Shown: positions 1-8,914, numbered from the stretch's first letter. The stretch is DNA of 32,325 nucleotides from an uncultured Eubacterium sp. (GCA_947573465.1 CANPET010000001.1:1-32325); one strand, 5' to 3'. The notes: generated by a model from the letters alone, not told the origin. Made by a program: numbers and translations.

Positions 1-1
1 T

Positions 2-2557
2 GATGCGGACGATATATTGGAATTGACAGCATTAGAGGGAATGTACAATACTGCAGTAAATAAAAAGGCGCAGTTAGTTATTGCCGGGTATGATATTTTT
101 GATAATTATACGACCACCAGAGTAAGGGAAATTGAAGTGTTAATGGCTGAGGAAATCATTGAAAAATATGATCCGAGAATATTATGGACCTTCTCCTTGT
201 CTAATAAATTATTTAAAAAAGACGTTATAGACCAATATCATTTCCGACTGCCACCGATTTCATATTCGGAGGATGGCGCATTTTTGATGAATTATGTTTA
301 TCATATTCAAAAAATCGCAGGTTATAATGAAATTATATTCCATTATAGAAGACTGAATGGTGAAGGAAATGCTATTACAGAAACTATTTCAGATTCGAAA
401 GTAAAGGATTATATTGAGGCGCATAGAATTATTCTGGAATGTGCAAGGGAGAGTGTGTTAAGAGATTATACACAGTATCATACAATTAAAGAGGCAAGAA
501 CAAACCCTGAAATTGCAGATTATTTAAACAAAATTATATTTAAGGAATTAAATATTTTGATCAGACAGTTTTACTCTAAGATGTGGAGTTTAGAAGAGGA
601 GACAGTGAAATTAATTGTTTCTGAAATACAGGAAAAAATCGAAATTCTGGATGTAAAGAATATTTCTCTGATGGCAGATGAAAACCCGGATATTCAGTTG
701 TTTGATTTGTGTGCCAGCAAGGAAGAAGTGCTGAACAGGGCTGCATTTACCGCGGTTTTATATGGTGAGAGAACGCAGGAAAAAGACTTTATTGAATGTT
801 TGAGAAGTCTTACAAAGCAGAATTTCGTTGGAATCAGAATTGTTGTTCCGGAGTTTATGCGTGCAGTGGTAGAAGAGAATAGCCTTGTGTATGGAAACAT
901 TTTTTATATGGAAGTGGATTCTGAAACAGAATTACAGAATAAGGCGATTAGAGAGGCAGATACACAGTTTATTGTATTCTGTGATGCAAAGGTAGTGTAT
1001 GCGAATAATGCCTTTAAGTATGTTTTTAAAAGATTTATTAAAGGCAATAGAGATTTCATGGTGGAAGTAATCCAGCATAACACATATGGAGAGGCTCAGC
1101 CGGTATATATAAATAAGTTAGCGCAGGATACATTGAGAACGACCATGGAATATAATCCGACATTGTGTTTTGACAGAACATTATCAAATAAATTTTTTAA
1201 GACAGATTATATAAAGTGTTTGAATCTTCAGGAGAACGAGCCGGTATTATCAAGATTTGAGGAAATGTATCGCAAGGGTTCTTATCTGTTTTTTAATGAT
1301 GGTATCGTCATTTATAACGATTCAGAGGATACGTTTTTAGACTTTATTGGAACAGAAGAAGCAAAGGATTTAGCAAAGGAATACTATTCAGACAAGAAAG
1401 TAGATTTAAAACATGAAGACGTTATGATAGAACAGGTAGAATCTTTTGTTAAGTTAATAGATAATGAACCAAAAACTTTTAACGAAAAGATTATGAGAAA
1501 GGCAATTGAGTATTATCGTCAGAAAAAACTTGTTAATCGTGTACTGTTCATAACAATTCGAAAAGATGGAGAACTGGAAGGGAATATGAAAGCACTTTAT
1601 CCATATGTAAAGGGAGAGAAAGTGATTTGTGCTGCAATGCTGCCTCACAGTATTCCTGCAATGCTTAGGATGATTAAATTAATTGCCACAAGCAAAGTAA
1701 TTGTTACAGATGATTATGTGAAATATTTGAGATATTTTGATTTGAAACCGGAGCAGAGAGTGATTCAATTGTGGCATGCCTGCGGAGCCTTTAAAAAATT
1801 TGGACAAAGAGGAACGAACATGGCATTAAGTACAGATAGAGCTACCCATGCCCAGTATAATATGATGATTGTCAGTGGAGAACATATACGTCCAATTTAT
1901 GCAGACGCTTTTGATATTAATTTGAAAAAAGTAAAAGCCATGGGAGCACCAAGGACAGATGACTTTTTTAATCAGGAATATATTGATACAAAAAAGAAGG
2001 CAATATATGAGAAGTATCCGGAACTGAAAGATAAATTTGTGATTATATATGCACCGACGTTTAGAGATGTAGGTGAGGGAAGGCAGGTATTTGAGCCAGA
2101 GATTGATTTTGACAGATTATCAGAGAAGCTGTTACCAGACCAGCAGTTTTTAATATGTCCTCATCCGGTAATGAAAAATGACATTATTCCGCATAAATAT
2201 CATAATATTAAAGTGATGAGAGATTTTTCAACCAATGATTTAATGTTTATTTCAGATATGCTGATAACAGATTATTCATCCGTTATATTTGAATACGCAT
2301 TACTAAATAAGCCGATTGCATTTTTCTGTTATGATTTGGCAATTTATAATAGAGGATTCTATTTGAATTATCCGGATGATCTGCCAGGAGATGTATATGA
2401 AAACCAGGAGGCGTTAGAAAACTATCTGGCGGATAGCAGTAAACAGAATGTGTCGGAAAAACATGAAGAGTTTATCAAGAAATATATGACTGGTTGTGAT
2501 GGACATAGTTGCGAGAGAATCTCAAAAGTGATAAATGATTACATGAATGAAAATTAG
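2..2557 (+). CDS. GT2 / CDP-glycerol glycerophosphotransferase fusion, 5' partial
   Basis: The reading frame is already open at base 2 (Asp-Ala-Asp-Asp), so the true start lies left of the window and the TTG at 17 is not a real start. DADD is the acidic nucleotide-sugar motif of a GT2 domain whose first half is missing. A second GT2-like segment follows (about residues 240-420 from base 17), but its expected acidic motif reads CDAKVV, so it may be non-catalytic. The last ~370 residues form a TagF-type domain with WHACG, GAPRTDDFF, IYAPTFRD, CPHPVMK and ITDYSSVIFEYALLNKP. Proteins of this family add glycerol-phosphate (or related polyol-phosphate) units from CDP-activated donors at the inner face of the membrane. 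WHACG replaces the usual WHGTP, which could mean a different donor. The family assignment is secure. The exact polymer is not known. Confidence 0.9.
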   Translation, partial: DADDILELTALEGMYNTAVNKKAQLVIAGYDIFDNYTTTRVREIEVLMAEEIIEKYDPRILWTFSLSNKLFKKDVIDQYHFRLPPISYSEDGAFLMNYVYHIQKIAGYNEIIFHYRRLNGEGNAITETISDSKVKDYIEAHRIILECARESVLRDYTQYHTIKEARTNPEIADYLNKIIFKELNILIRQFYSKMWSLEEETVKLIVSEIQEKIEILDVKNISLMADENPDIQLFDLCASKEEVLNRAAFTAVLYGERTQEKDFIECLRSLTKQNFVGIRIVVPEFMRAVVEENSLVYGNIFYMEVDSETELQNKAIREADTQFIVFCDAKVVYANNAFKYVFKRFIKGNRDFMVEVIQHNTYGEAQPVYINKLAQDTLRTTMEYNPTLCFDRTLSNKFFKTDYIKCLNLQENEPVLSRFEEMYRKGSYLFFNDGIVIYNDSEDTFLDFIGTEEAKDLAKEYYSDKKVDLKHEDVMIEQVESFVKLIDNEPKTFNEKIMRKAIEYYRQKKLVNRVLFITIRKDGELEGNMKALYPYVKGEKVICAAMLPHSIPAMLRMIKLIATSKVIVTDDYVKYLRYFDLKPEQRVIQLWHACGAFKKFGQRGTNMALSTDRATHAQYNMMIVSGEHIRPIYADAFDINLKKVKAMGAPRTDDFFNQEYIDTKKKAIYEKYPELKDKFVIIYAPTFRDVGEGRQVFEPEIDFDRLSEKLLPDQQFLICPHPVMKNDIIPHKYHNIKVMRDFSTNDLMFISDMLITDYSSVIFEYALLNKPIAFFCYDLAIYNRGFYLNYPDDLPGDVYENQEALENYLADSSKQNVSEKHEEFIKKYMTGCDGHSCERISKVINDYMNEN

Positions 2558-2583
2558 CAGATAAGGAAAAAGAGAATAAGTAT

Positions 2584-3192
2584 ATGAATAACGGAAGAAT
2601 GAGAGAGATACCAATTATAACAGCAGGGCTGATTATTTTAAATGCCATTGTATTCTTGGGAATGGAGATTTTAGGTGATACAGAAAGTTCGTTGTTTTTA
2701 TATGAACATGGTGCAATGTACTGGCCGGATGTTTTTGAAGGTGGGCAGTGGTACCGGCTGATTACGCATATGTTTATTCATTCCGGGGCAGACCATATTT
2801 TAAATAATATGTTTATGTTAGGAATATTAGGCTATCAGATAGAGAAAGAATATGGACCGGTAAAATACCTGATAACATATTTTGTTTGTGGTGTTGGTGG
2901 GTCACTAATATCAGCATTTGCAGAAATGTATATGAATGAAGCGGTTGTAAGTGTTGGGGCGTCCGGAGCGGTTTTTGGTATTTTTGGAGTGATGCTGGTA
3001 ATGATATTTAAGAACAGGAATCAGATGGGGCAGGTGTCCACACCGCGTTTGATTATTTTGTTTGCTCTGATGGTTTTTGGAAATATGGAAGAAGGCGTAG
3101 ACTGGATGGCACATCTGGGAGGCGCAATAGCTGGGGTGATTATGGCGTTTATTCTATATCATCCACGAGAAAATAAAAGGTTCTATCTGTAA
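2584..3192 (+). CDS. Rhomboid family intramembrane serine protease
   Basis: This 202-residue, strongly hydrophobic protein has several membrane segments and the rhomboid signature. The nucleophile motif GASG holds Ser127, and the partner His177 lies in AHLGGAIAG of a later helix. The conserved HxxxN motif (His71-Asn75) sits in the preceding helix. Rhomboids cleave transmembrane substrates within the membrane, and the substrate here cannot be inferred. The first methionine (2584) has only a weak, distant purine stretch. Met6 (2599) is an alternative start preceded by GGAAG. The gene lies 26 bp after the glycerophosphotransferase and 34 bp before the HIT gene, so the three may be co-transcribed. 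Confidence 0.93.
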   Translation: MNNGRMREIPIITAGLIILNAIVFLGMEILGDTESSLFLYEHGAMYWPDVFEGGQWYRLITHMFIHSGADHILNNMFMLGILGYQIEKEYGPVKYLITYFVCGVGGSLISAFAEMYMNEAVVSVGASGAVFGIFGVMLVMIFKNRNQMGQVSTPRLIILFALMVFGNMEEGVDWMAHLGGAIAGVIMAFILYHPRENKRFYL

Positions 3193-3226
3193 AATTAAAA
3201 AATGTTATATAAAGGGAGGAAACATA

Positions 3227-3637
3227 ATGAGTGATTGTATTTTTTGTAAAATAGCAGCAGGAGAAATTCCGTCAAATACTTTGTATGAGGATGATAAAGT
3301 TAAAGTGATTTTTGATATATCGCCGGCAACGTTAGGACATGCTCTTGTAATACCAAAGGAACATGCAGCGAATGTATTTGAAATTCAGGATGATTTATTG
3401 GCACATGCCCATATTGTGGCAAAAAAGATTGCAGCAGCTCTCAAAGAGGCAACAGGATGTAAAGGTGTTAATATATTGCAGAATAATGGAGAGGTGGCAG
3501 GCCAGTCAGTATTCCATCTTCATATTCACGTGATTCCAAGGTATGATGATGACGATGCCCATATTAAATGGACACCGGGAACACAGGACACAGAAGGTCT
3601 TGATAAAATCGCAGCAAAAGTAAAAGAGATTTTGTAG
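3227..3637 (+). CDS. HIT family (histidine triad) nucleotide-binding hydrolase
   Basis: The 136-residue protein has the normal length and order for a Hint/HinT-type HIT protein. CIFCKIAAGEIP near the start carries the Cys4/Cys7 pair seen in zinc-binding members. GHALVIPKEH is in the middle, and the triad HLHIH lies at residues 97-101, where His99 would form the nucleotidyl intermediate. HIT proteins hydrolyse nucleoside phosphoramidates or related adenylylated compounds in the cytoplasm and act as housekeeping enzymes. The start is an ATG preceded by GGGAGG at normal spacing. The stop codon TAG (3635-3637) is at the very edge of the large inverted repeat that follows. Confidence 0.95.
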   Translation: MSDCIFCKIAAGEIPSNTLYEDDKVKVIFDISPATLGHALVIPKEHAANVFEIQDDLLAHAHIVAKKIAAALKEATGCKGVNILQNNGEVAGQSVFHLHIHVIPRYDDDDAHIKWTPGTQDTEGLDKIAAKVKEIL

Positions 3638-3958
3638 TAGTTTTGCTTGGGATTTGTGAAAGTGTATTTATCAGAAAGAGCACAGGTGTATACTGGATTG
3701 GTAAACATTGAATAACTTAAAATATTTGTAGACAAAAAGAAAATGAATGCTTAAAGCTAAAATCTGATACCGAATCAGATTTTAAGGATTCACGAAGGAG
3801 AAATTATCAAATTTCTCCGAAGTTGTATCCAGTGCTTTAAAAGCATTCATTTTCTTTTGTCGAGTAACAAATATTTAAGTTATGAAGTTGACCAATCCAG
3901 TATACACCTGTGCTCTTTCTGGTAGATAGGTGTTTACAAGTTCTGGAGGAAAACTACT
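3636..3958. repeat. Giant nested inverted repeat filling the hit-murG gap
   Basis: The 316-bp gap between two convergent genes is nearly all one imperfect hairpin. A perfect 31-bp arm pair is 3672-3702 with 3891-3921. Further inward, 3712-3720 pairs with 3875-3883, 3722-3728 with 3868-3874, 3739-3752 with 3841-3854, and 3753-3757 with 3834-3838. The centre carries two more hairpins: 3759-3768 with 3774-3783 (10 bp, loop ACCGA) and 3797-3805 with 3810-3818 (9 bp, loop ATCA). An outermost 9-bp match (3636-3644 with 3950-3958) overlaps the stop codons of both genes. No coding sequence was seen. It could be a MITE-like element, a structured RNA or an elaborate bidirectional terminator. Confidence 0.9.
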
Positions 3959-5015
3959 TACTGAGTTCTTTTATTAAATCTACGATTTTTTCAACACCAC
4001 CGATGCCAGAAGATTTGGACATGGCATCAATATAGGTGTTACGGTTGTCGTATACTTTATGTACAGTGGCAATAAGGTCATCCTTCGTTGCCACATCTTC
4101 ATCCAGTACTTCGCTGAAACCTTGTTTGGCGTAAGATTTCGCATTTAATATCTGATCTCCGCGACTGGCGTTTGCAGATAGTGGAATCAGGATGTTTGGT
4201 TTTTTTAGGGCAGATATTTCACAGATGCTGTTTGCACCGGCTCTGGAAATAATGATATCTGCCATTGCAAAAAAGTCTTTCATTTCTTGGCTGATATATT
4301 CAAACTGGGCATAACCTTTCGTATTCGTAAGGGTTGGGTCCAGTTTTCCTTTTCCGCAAAGATGTGCAACCTGAAAATCTTTTAAGAGTTCAGGAAGTGC
4401 AGCACGAACCAGCTTATTTACATTTTCTGCGCCAAGACTTCCGCCGGTCACCATAATAACCGGTTTGTTGGCAGTGAAACCACACATGTCCAGAGCAGTC
4501 AATTTGTTTCCAGAGAAGAGTTCTGCTCTGATAGGAGAGCCGGTGTGAACTGCTTTTTGTCCTAAATACTCAGCTGTTTCAGGGAAATTATGACATACCT
4601 TTGTGGCTTTTTTAATAGCCAGCTTGTTTGCCAGTCCGGGTGTCATATCTGACTCGTGAATAATAACCGGAACGTTATATTTGCTTGCTGCAAATACAAC
4701 TGGAACTGTTACAAATCCACCTTTTGAAAAAACAATATCCGGTTTATATTTTTTAATAATTTTTTTTGCCTCAAAATATCCTTTTAAAACTCTAAAAGGA
4801 TCAGAAAAGTTTTTCCAACTAAAATAACGTCTTAGTTTTCCTGACGAAATGCCTACATAATCCAATCCGGCATCTGTGACTAGCTGTGTTTCCATGCCCC
4901 CTTTGGAGCCAATGTATTTAATCTCATAACCAGCTTCTTTTAATTTTGGAATTAATGCAATATTGGGTGTTACATGACCGGCAGTTCCACCACCGGTTAA
5001 AATGATTTTTTTCAT
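3954..5015 (-). CDS. murG: UDP-GlcNAc:lipid I N-acetylglucosaminyltransferase MurG
   Basis: MurG is the GT28 enzyme that transfers GlcNAc from UDP-GlcNAc to lipid I, giving lipid II, at the cytosolic side of the membrane. The 353-residue length is typical. The N-terminal glycine-rich loop GGGTAGHVTP (residues 8-17) includes the conserved His14. FSKGGFVTVPVVFAA and the C-terminal donor-site segment SRAGANSICEIS match the family. The gene is downstream of the LCP gene on the minus strand with a 12-bp gap, so the two form an operon. It is not inside a dcw division cluster here, which is common in Clostridia. The start is an ATG preceded on its strand by AGAGGTG. Confidence 0.97.
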   Translation of the reverse strand: MKKIILTGGGTAGHVTPNIALIPKLKEAGYEIKYIGSKGGMETQLVTDAGLDYVGISSGKLRRYFSWKNFSDPFRVLKGYFEAKKIIKKYKPDIVFSKGGFVTVPVVFAASKYNVPVIIHESDMTPGLANKLAIKKATKVCHNFPETAEYLGQKAVHTGSPIRAELFSGNKLTALDMCGFTANKPVIMVTGGSLGAENVNKLVRAALPELLKDFQVAHLCGKGKLDPTLTNTKGYAQFEYISQEMKDFFAMADIIISRAGANSICEISALKKPNILIPLSANASRGDQILNAKSYAKQGFSEVLDEDVATKDDLIATVHKVYDNRNTYIDAMSKSSGIGGVEKIVDLIKELSK

Positions 5016-5027
5016 AATGCACCTCTT

Positions 5028-6407
5028 TTAATTTCCCTGTTCTTTATTGTATGCTTTAATCTGCTTCTTTATTTCTTCTGTACTCTTACCGTCTAAAGTC
5101 ATTTTTATCAGGCTGCTTGCACGGTTTACGGACTCTTCATCCTGCATTACAACGGAAAGAGATGTACCGGTGTAAGTACATACCTGTCTGGAAGGGGTAC
5201 CCACAACACTAAATGACATAATGTTCCATCCATCACTTCCGCCATCTTTTAACAGATTAATCGATGAAGAAATATCAATATTGGTAGCAAAGCAATCCTC
5301 GATAGCATCCAGAATGCTGTTGTAACGTAATAATGTATTTCCACTAAGAGCTTTCTTTTCGATTGCCTTTAAGACTTTTACCTGATTTTTGTTTCGCTGC
5401 ATATCACCATTTGCAAAAGAATGACGCTCTCTGGCAAAAGTCAGAGCTGTGGCTCCATCCATTTTCATAGCACCTTTCTTATAGGTATAGGTTTTTCTTT
5501 CGCCAGTATCTTTATCACCGTAAGAAGCATAAGTTCTGGTACTGAAAGGCTTGTCCACATTAATCGTAATACCACCCATAGCGTCGATTAAATCTGCGAA
5601 ACCGGTGAAGTTTAGTTTAATATAGTGATAATGTTTTGGTGAAACATCAAATTTATACAAATATTTTAGTGTATTCATTAATGCTTTGTTTCCGGAATCC
5701 CAGTTGACTTCATAGGCCCACTGCCAGTCACTTGCAGTTGCAACAGAACCGTCAGACTTCTTTTTGGCTGTTCCTTTTCCATATAGACCTACATGAGTTA
5801 ATTTATCATATGATTCCGGAGCAACAGCTTTTGCCTGAACCGGAACATAATAATCTCTTGGTGTAGAAACCATAAGAACATTATGATTCTTTGGGTTTAC
5901 AACGGCAATAATATTGGTGTCGGAACGTCCTAACGTTTTTTCATTAAATTCTCCAAAAGTGTCATTGGCAGATACGAAGACTACAAAAGGTGTATCATCT
6001 AATTTGTCACCGGTAGTAAACTTACTTAAATCTTTGGAGAGATAGTAACATCCCAATGCAAGGATAATAATAACAACGATAGAAATAATTTTTCCAAAGG
6101 TCTGGGCATTCTTTGTTTTTTGCAGTAAAAATAAAACGATTGCTAAAAGAACAATTAGAACGGCAATAATACCTGCTACAACACCTGCTGAAGTAAAAGC
6201 AAAGCCTTTGGATAAAAACATCCACACGAAAGCCACGGATGCAATTAATTGCAGAATAACAAGAATAATGCCTATGGCTTTTCCAGCGTTACCACTAGTG
6301 GCTTTTTTTGCTTTTTTTGTGTTTGAATTTTTTCTGGAACTGTTCGTTTCAGAACTGTATCCATAATATCCTGTTTTAATGTCTGAAGACTTTTGTTTCT
6401 TACTCAT
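5028..6407 (-). CDS. LCP (LytR-CpsA-Psr) family wall-polymer ligase
   Basis: LCP proteins move wall teichoic acid or capsule from the undecaprenyl carrier to peptidoglycan outside the membrane. This 459-residue protein has a basic, serine-rich cytosolic tail (1-42), three predicted membrane helices (about 43-64, 73-96 and 105-124) and an external LCP domain. Family residues are visible: Asp163 in GRSDTN, Arg184 in STPRDYYV, Arg326 and Arg328 in FARERHS, and Arg338 in DMQRNKNQ. The start is supported by AGGAGGT six bases upstream on the minus strand. Three helices instead of one is a variation found in Clostridia. It is divergent from the polymer operon at 6720, which fits a shared pathway, but the actual polymer substrate is inferred. 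Confidence 0.93.
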   Translation of the reverse strand: MSKKQKSSDIKTGYYGYSSETNSSRKNSNTKKAKKATSGNAGKAIGIILVILQLIASVAFVWMFLSKGFAFTSAGVVAGIIAVLIVLLAIVLFLLQKTKNAQTFGKIISIVVIIILALGCYYLSKDLSKFTTGDKLDDTPFVVFVSANDTFGEFNEKTLGRSDTNIIAVVNPKNHNVLMVSTPRDYYVPVQAKAVAPESYDKLTHVGLYGKGTAKKKSDGSVATASDWQWAYEVNWDSGNKALMNTLKYLYKFDVSPKHYHYIKLNFTGFADLIDAMGGITINVDKPFSTRTYASYGDKDTGERKTYTYKKGAMKMDGATALTFARERHSFANGDMQRNKNQVKVLKAIEKKALSGNTLLRYNSILDAIEDCFATNIDISSSINLLKDGGSDGWNIMSFSVVGTPSRQVCTYTGTSLSVVMQDEESVNRASSLIKMTLDGKSTEEIKKQIKAYNKEQGN

Positions 6408-6530
6408 AAATACCTCCTGGATTTTAAATTACTATAAAATAAAAAGTAATTAAAATTAGTTTTATCTTTTAAACGAAATAAAAATCTCTTTTATTGAGCA
6501 AAATAAAAATAAAGTTTAAATTCGTGTCTC

Positions 6531-6559
6531 ATTATACTACATAATGAAAAAAAAACAAA
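6531..6559 (-). promoter_or_regulatory. Candidate promoter for the LCP-murG operon
   Basis: On the minus strand a perfect TATAAT (6531-6536) lies about 120 bp before the LCP start. The -35 is weak: TTGTTT at 6553-6558 with a 16-bp spacer. The stretch between it and the gene is AT-rich, with no coding signal. The call rests mainly on the -10 box. Confidence 0.45.
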
Positions 6560-6621
6560 GTGTCAGCACATAGGATAGGTAAAAGTCACAAAATGTTCAT
6601 ATTTGGTAATAATGACATGAA

Positions 6622-6650
6622 TTGACAAATAATAGCGGCTTTGGTAAAAT
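6622..6650 (+). promoter_or_regulatory. Sigma-A promoter of the surface-polymer operon
   Basis: TTGACA at 6622-6627 and TAAAAT at 6645-6650 are separated by exactly 17 bp, close to the housekeeping consensus. Transcription would begin near 6657, only a few bases before the hairpin at 6661-6705. This is the best promoter in front of the genes from 6720 to 13889. Confidence 0.8.
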
Positions 6651-6660
6651 TAGTATAGTT

Positions 6661-6705
6661 TATGAGCTGGTATTGTGGGTCCCAAGTGGTGCAAGCCAGC
6701 TTATG
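6661..6705 (+). promoter_or_regulatory. 5' leader hairpin at the start of the polymer-operon mRNA
   Basis: Bases 6661-6670 pair with 6696-6705 as a continuous 10-bp RNA stem with two wobble pairs, enclosing a 25-base loop that can partly pair again (TTG 6673-6675 with CAA 6692-6694). It starts within a few bases of the predicted transcription start and ends just before the ribosome site AGGAG (near 6710). It may protect the 5' end or tune translation. It does not match any riboswitch class I can recognise. Confidence 0.55.
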
Positions 6706-6719
6706 TTTTAGGAGAAGAA

Positions 6720-8081
6720 ATGAAACAGTCAAGAGCGTTTAGAAGAATAATGATATTGCTATTACTGGCAATTATAATTACAGGGCAGACTCTGATATTC
6801 TGGTATTTCTGGGATCATCATTACAGTACCGGTATGGACAGAGAGTTCTTTTTTAAAGGACATATTGTATTATTATTTGTGTATGCTTTGATGTTTACGT
6901 TGTTTAGCCATGTGTATGGTGCTTTTAAGTTAGGAAGACTGCAGTATTCCAATTTAGTATTTTCACAACTTTTAGCATTATTGTTTACAAACTTTATTAT
7001 GTATCTGCAGATTTCCATGCTTTCTTTAAAGTTGGTAAATCCGGCACCATTGATTGGAATGAGCTTTGATAATATACTCTGTTGCCTTATATGGTCAGGT
7101 ATCGCAATTGGTATTTACAGATGGATGTATCCCCCAAGGGATATGCTGTTAATTTTTAGTGACAGAGATCCGGATAATTTTTTAAAGAAAATAAAAACCC
7201 GTGAGGATAAGTATATTATTTCGGAAGCAATCCACTGTGACAGGGAGATTGATGAAATAAAGAGTGCTATTTTGAAACACTCTGCAATCTTATTATGCGA
7301 TATTCCAAGCGCTAGGCGTAATTCAATTATAAAGTTATGCTACATGTATGATAAAAGGGCATATATTACACCAAAAATTTCCGATATAATTATTATCGGT
7401 TCTGAACAAAATACGCTGTTTGATTCTCCACTGTTAGTGACAAAGGCAAAAGGGTTAAAATGGGAGCAGGCGTTTTTTAAACGATTGCTTGACATTGTTA
7501 TTTCCTTAATATTATGTGTACCGACAGTTGCCATAACAATTTTAGTAGCGTTAGGCAATTTGATTTGGGACAGAGGACCGGTATTTTATACACAGCCAAG
7601 ACTTACGAAAGATGGAAAAGTATTTAAAATATTAAAGTTTAGAAGTATGAAGTGTGATTCTGAGAAAGATGGAGCCAGACTGGCAGCAAAAGATGATGAC
7701 AGAATTACAAAGGTAGGAAAAATACTTAGAGCTACACATCTTGATGAACTCCCTCAGGTATTTAACATTCTTGCGGGTCAGATGTCGGTGGTAGGTCCAA
7801 GACCGGAGAGACCGGAAATTGCAAAAGAGTATGAGGAGAGTATACCGGAGTTTTGCTTCCGCTTAAAAGTTAAAGCAGGACTTACAGGATATGCACAGGT
7901 TTATGGAAAGTATAATACAACCCCTTATGATAAATTAAAGTTGGACATGCACTATATTCAGCATTATAAAGTATGGACGGATATTCAGTTGATTTTAATG
8001 ACTTTTAAAATCATGTTTATGAAGGACAATACAGAGGGTGTTGAAAAAGACCAGAAAACAGCAATTATTGAGAAAAAATAG
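6720..8081 (+). CDS. Polyprenyl-phosphate sugar phosphotransferase (initiating transferase)
   Basis: This enzyme starts a surface polysaccharide by moving a sugar-1-phosphate from a UDP-sugar to undecaprenyl phosphate. The 453-residue protein has about four N-terminal membrane helices (10-30, 46-65, 78-100, 117-135), a cytosolic linker, another hydrophobic segment (256-283) and the PF02397-type catalytic domain with KILKFRSM, LDELPQ (341-346), GPRPE (359-363) and KAGLTGYAQV. The ATG at 6720 is preferred because AGGAG lies just upstream. An in-frame GTG at 6675 would place 15 extra residues inside the leader hairpin. It is the first gene of the operon. Its sugar is unknown. No TagA-type starter enzyme is present in the window. 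Confidence 0.92.
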   Translation: MKQSRAFRRIMILLLLAIIITGQTLIFWYFWDHHYSTGMDREFFFKGHIVLLFVYALMFTLFSHVYGAFKLGRLQYSNLVFSQLLALLFTNFIMYLQISMLSLKLVNPAPLIGMSFDNILCCLIWSGIAIGIYRWMYPPRDMLLIFSDRDPDNFLKKIKTREDKYIISEAIHCDREIDEIKSAILKHSAILLCDIPSARRNSIIKLCYMYDKRAYITPKISDIIIIGSEQNTLFDSPLLVTKAKGLKWEQAFFKRLLDIVISLILCVPTVAITILVALGNLIWDRGPVFYTQPRLTKDGKVFKILKFRSMKCDSEKDGARLAAKDDDRITKVGKILRATHLDELPQVFNILAGQMSVVGPRPERPEIAKEYEESIPEFCFRLKVKAGLTGYAQVYGKYNTTPYDKLKLDMHYIQHYKVWTDIQLILMTFKIMFMKDNTEGVEKDQKTAIIEKK

Positions 8082-8089
8082 GTGGTTTC

Positions 8090-8914
8090 ATGAACAAGAA
8101 TTACTCCGTGTTAATGTCGGTTTATATAAAAGAAAATCCAAAATATTTACAAGAGGCGATAGACAGTATATTAAATCAAACGGTAAAAACCAATGATTTT
8201 ATAATTGTCTGTGATGGACCCTTGAGCGAAGGCCTGAATAAAGTTATTGCAGATTATGTGACAACCTATTCAGGCTTGTTCAATGTTTATCAACTGGAAC
8301 ACAATATGGGTTTGGCAAAGGCACTTAACAACGGAATATTACAGTGTAAAAATGAGATAATTGTACGTATGGACAGTGATGATATCAGTGCTCCGGACAG
8401 AGTGGAAAAGCAGTTAAAAGCAATGGAAGAATATAATGCTGATATTGTAGGTTCAAATATTATCGAGTTTACAGGGGATATAAGGAATACAAAAGCAGAG
8501 AGAGTGGTGCCGGAAACACATCATGAGATGTATCAGTTTGCTAAAAAAAGAAGTCCTTTTAATCATCCTTCCGTGATGTATAAAAAAAATGCAGTAATTC
8601 AGTCCGGATTTTATGAAGATTACAGATATTTTGAAGATTATAACTTGTGGGTTACCATGTTTTGTAAAGGATATACAGGCTACAATATTCAAGAAAATCT
8701 GCTTTATATGAGGGCAGGGGAGGATATGTATAAAAGAAGAGGAGGTGTATCCTATGTGGGCTGCATCTTCAGATTCCAGAATCATTTAAGAAAACTTGGA
8801 TTTATAGGCATGTTTTCTTTTTTGACAGGAGTTATAACAAGGACAATTGTCAGTCTTGTGCCTAACAGTATCAGAGTATTCATATACAAAAAAATATTAA
8901 GGAAAGAACAGTAA
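8090..8914 (+). CDS. Family 2 glycosyltransferase
   Basis: This 274-residue GT-A-fold enzyme shows the usual N-terminal YSVLMSVYIKENPKYL, the nucleotide-sugar segment NMGLAKALNNGI and the metal-binding DSDD at residues 95-98. A later FNHPSVMYKK region and an FEDYNLW segment match GT2 acceptor-side motifs. The C-terminal ~40 residues are hydrophobic and basic and probably hold it at the membrane. It starts 8 bp after the sugar transferase, using AGGTGG that overlaps the previous stop, and its own stop directly abuts the next ATG. It probably adds the second sugar to the lipid-linked primer. Sugar specificity cannot be read from the sequence. Confidence 0.92.
   Translation: MNKNYSVLMSVYIKENPKYLQEAIDSILNQTVKTNDFIIVCDGPLSEGLNKVIADYVTTYSGLFNVYQLEHNMGLAKALNNGILQCKNEIIVRMDSDDISAPDRVEKQLKAMEEYNADIVGSNIIEFTGDIRNTKAERVVPETHHEMYQFAKKRSPFNHPSVMYKKNAVIQSGFYEDYRYFEDYNLWVTMFCKGYTGYNIQENLLYMRAGEDMYKRRGGVSYVGCIFRFQNHLRKLGFIGMFSFLTGVITRTIVSLVPNSIRVFIYKKILRKEQ

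Noticed and set aside
3526..3735. Minus-strand 69-residue open frame across the hit end and the inverted repeat
   Set aside because: It overlaps the conserved HIT triad region antisense and continues into repeat arms, with no recognisable protein features.
3667..3929. Retron or group II intron-like RNA in the inverted repeat
   Set aside because: There is no reverse transcriptase gene nearby and no conserved retron or intron domain motifs; the structure is essentially a long self-complementary stem.
6675..6719. GTG start for the sugar transferase
   Set aside because: It lies within the leader hairpin and lacks a ribosome site; ATG 6720 has AGGAG upstream and begins the first membrane segment properly.
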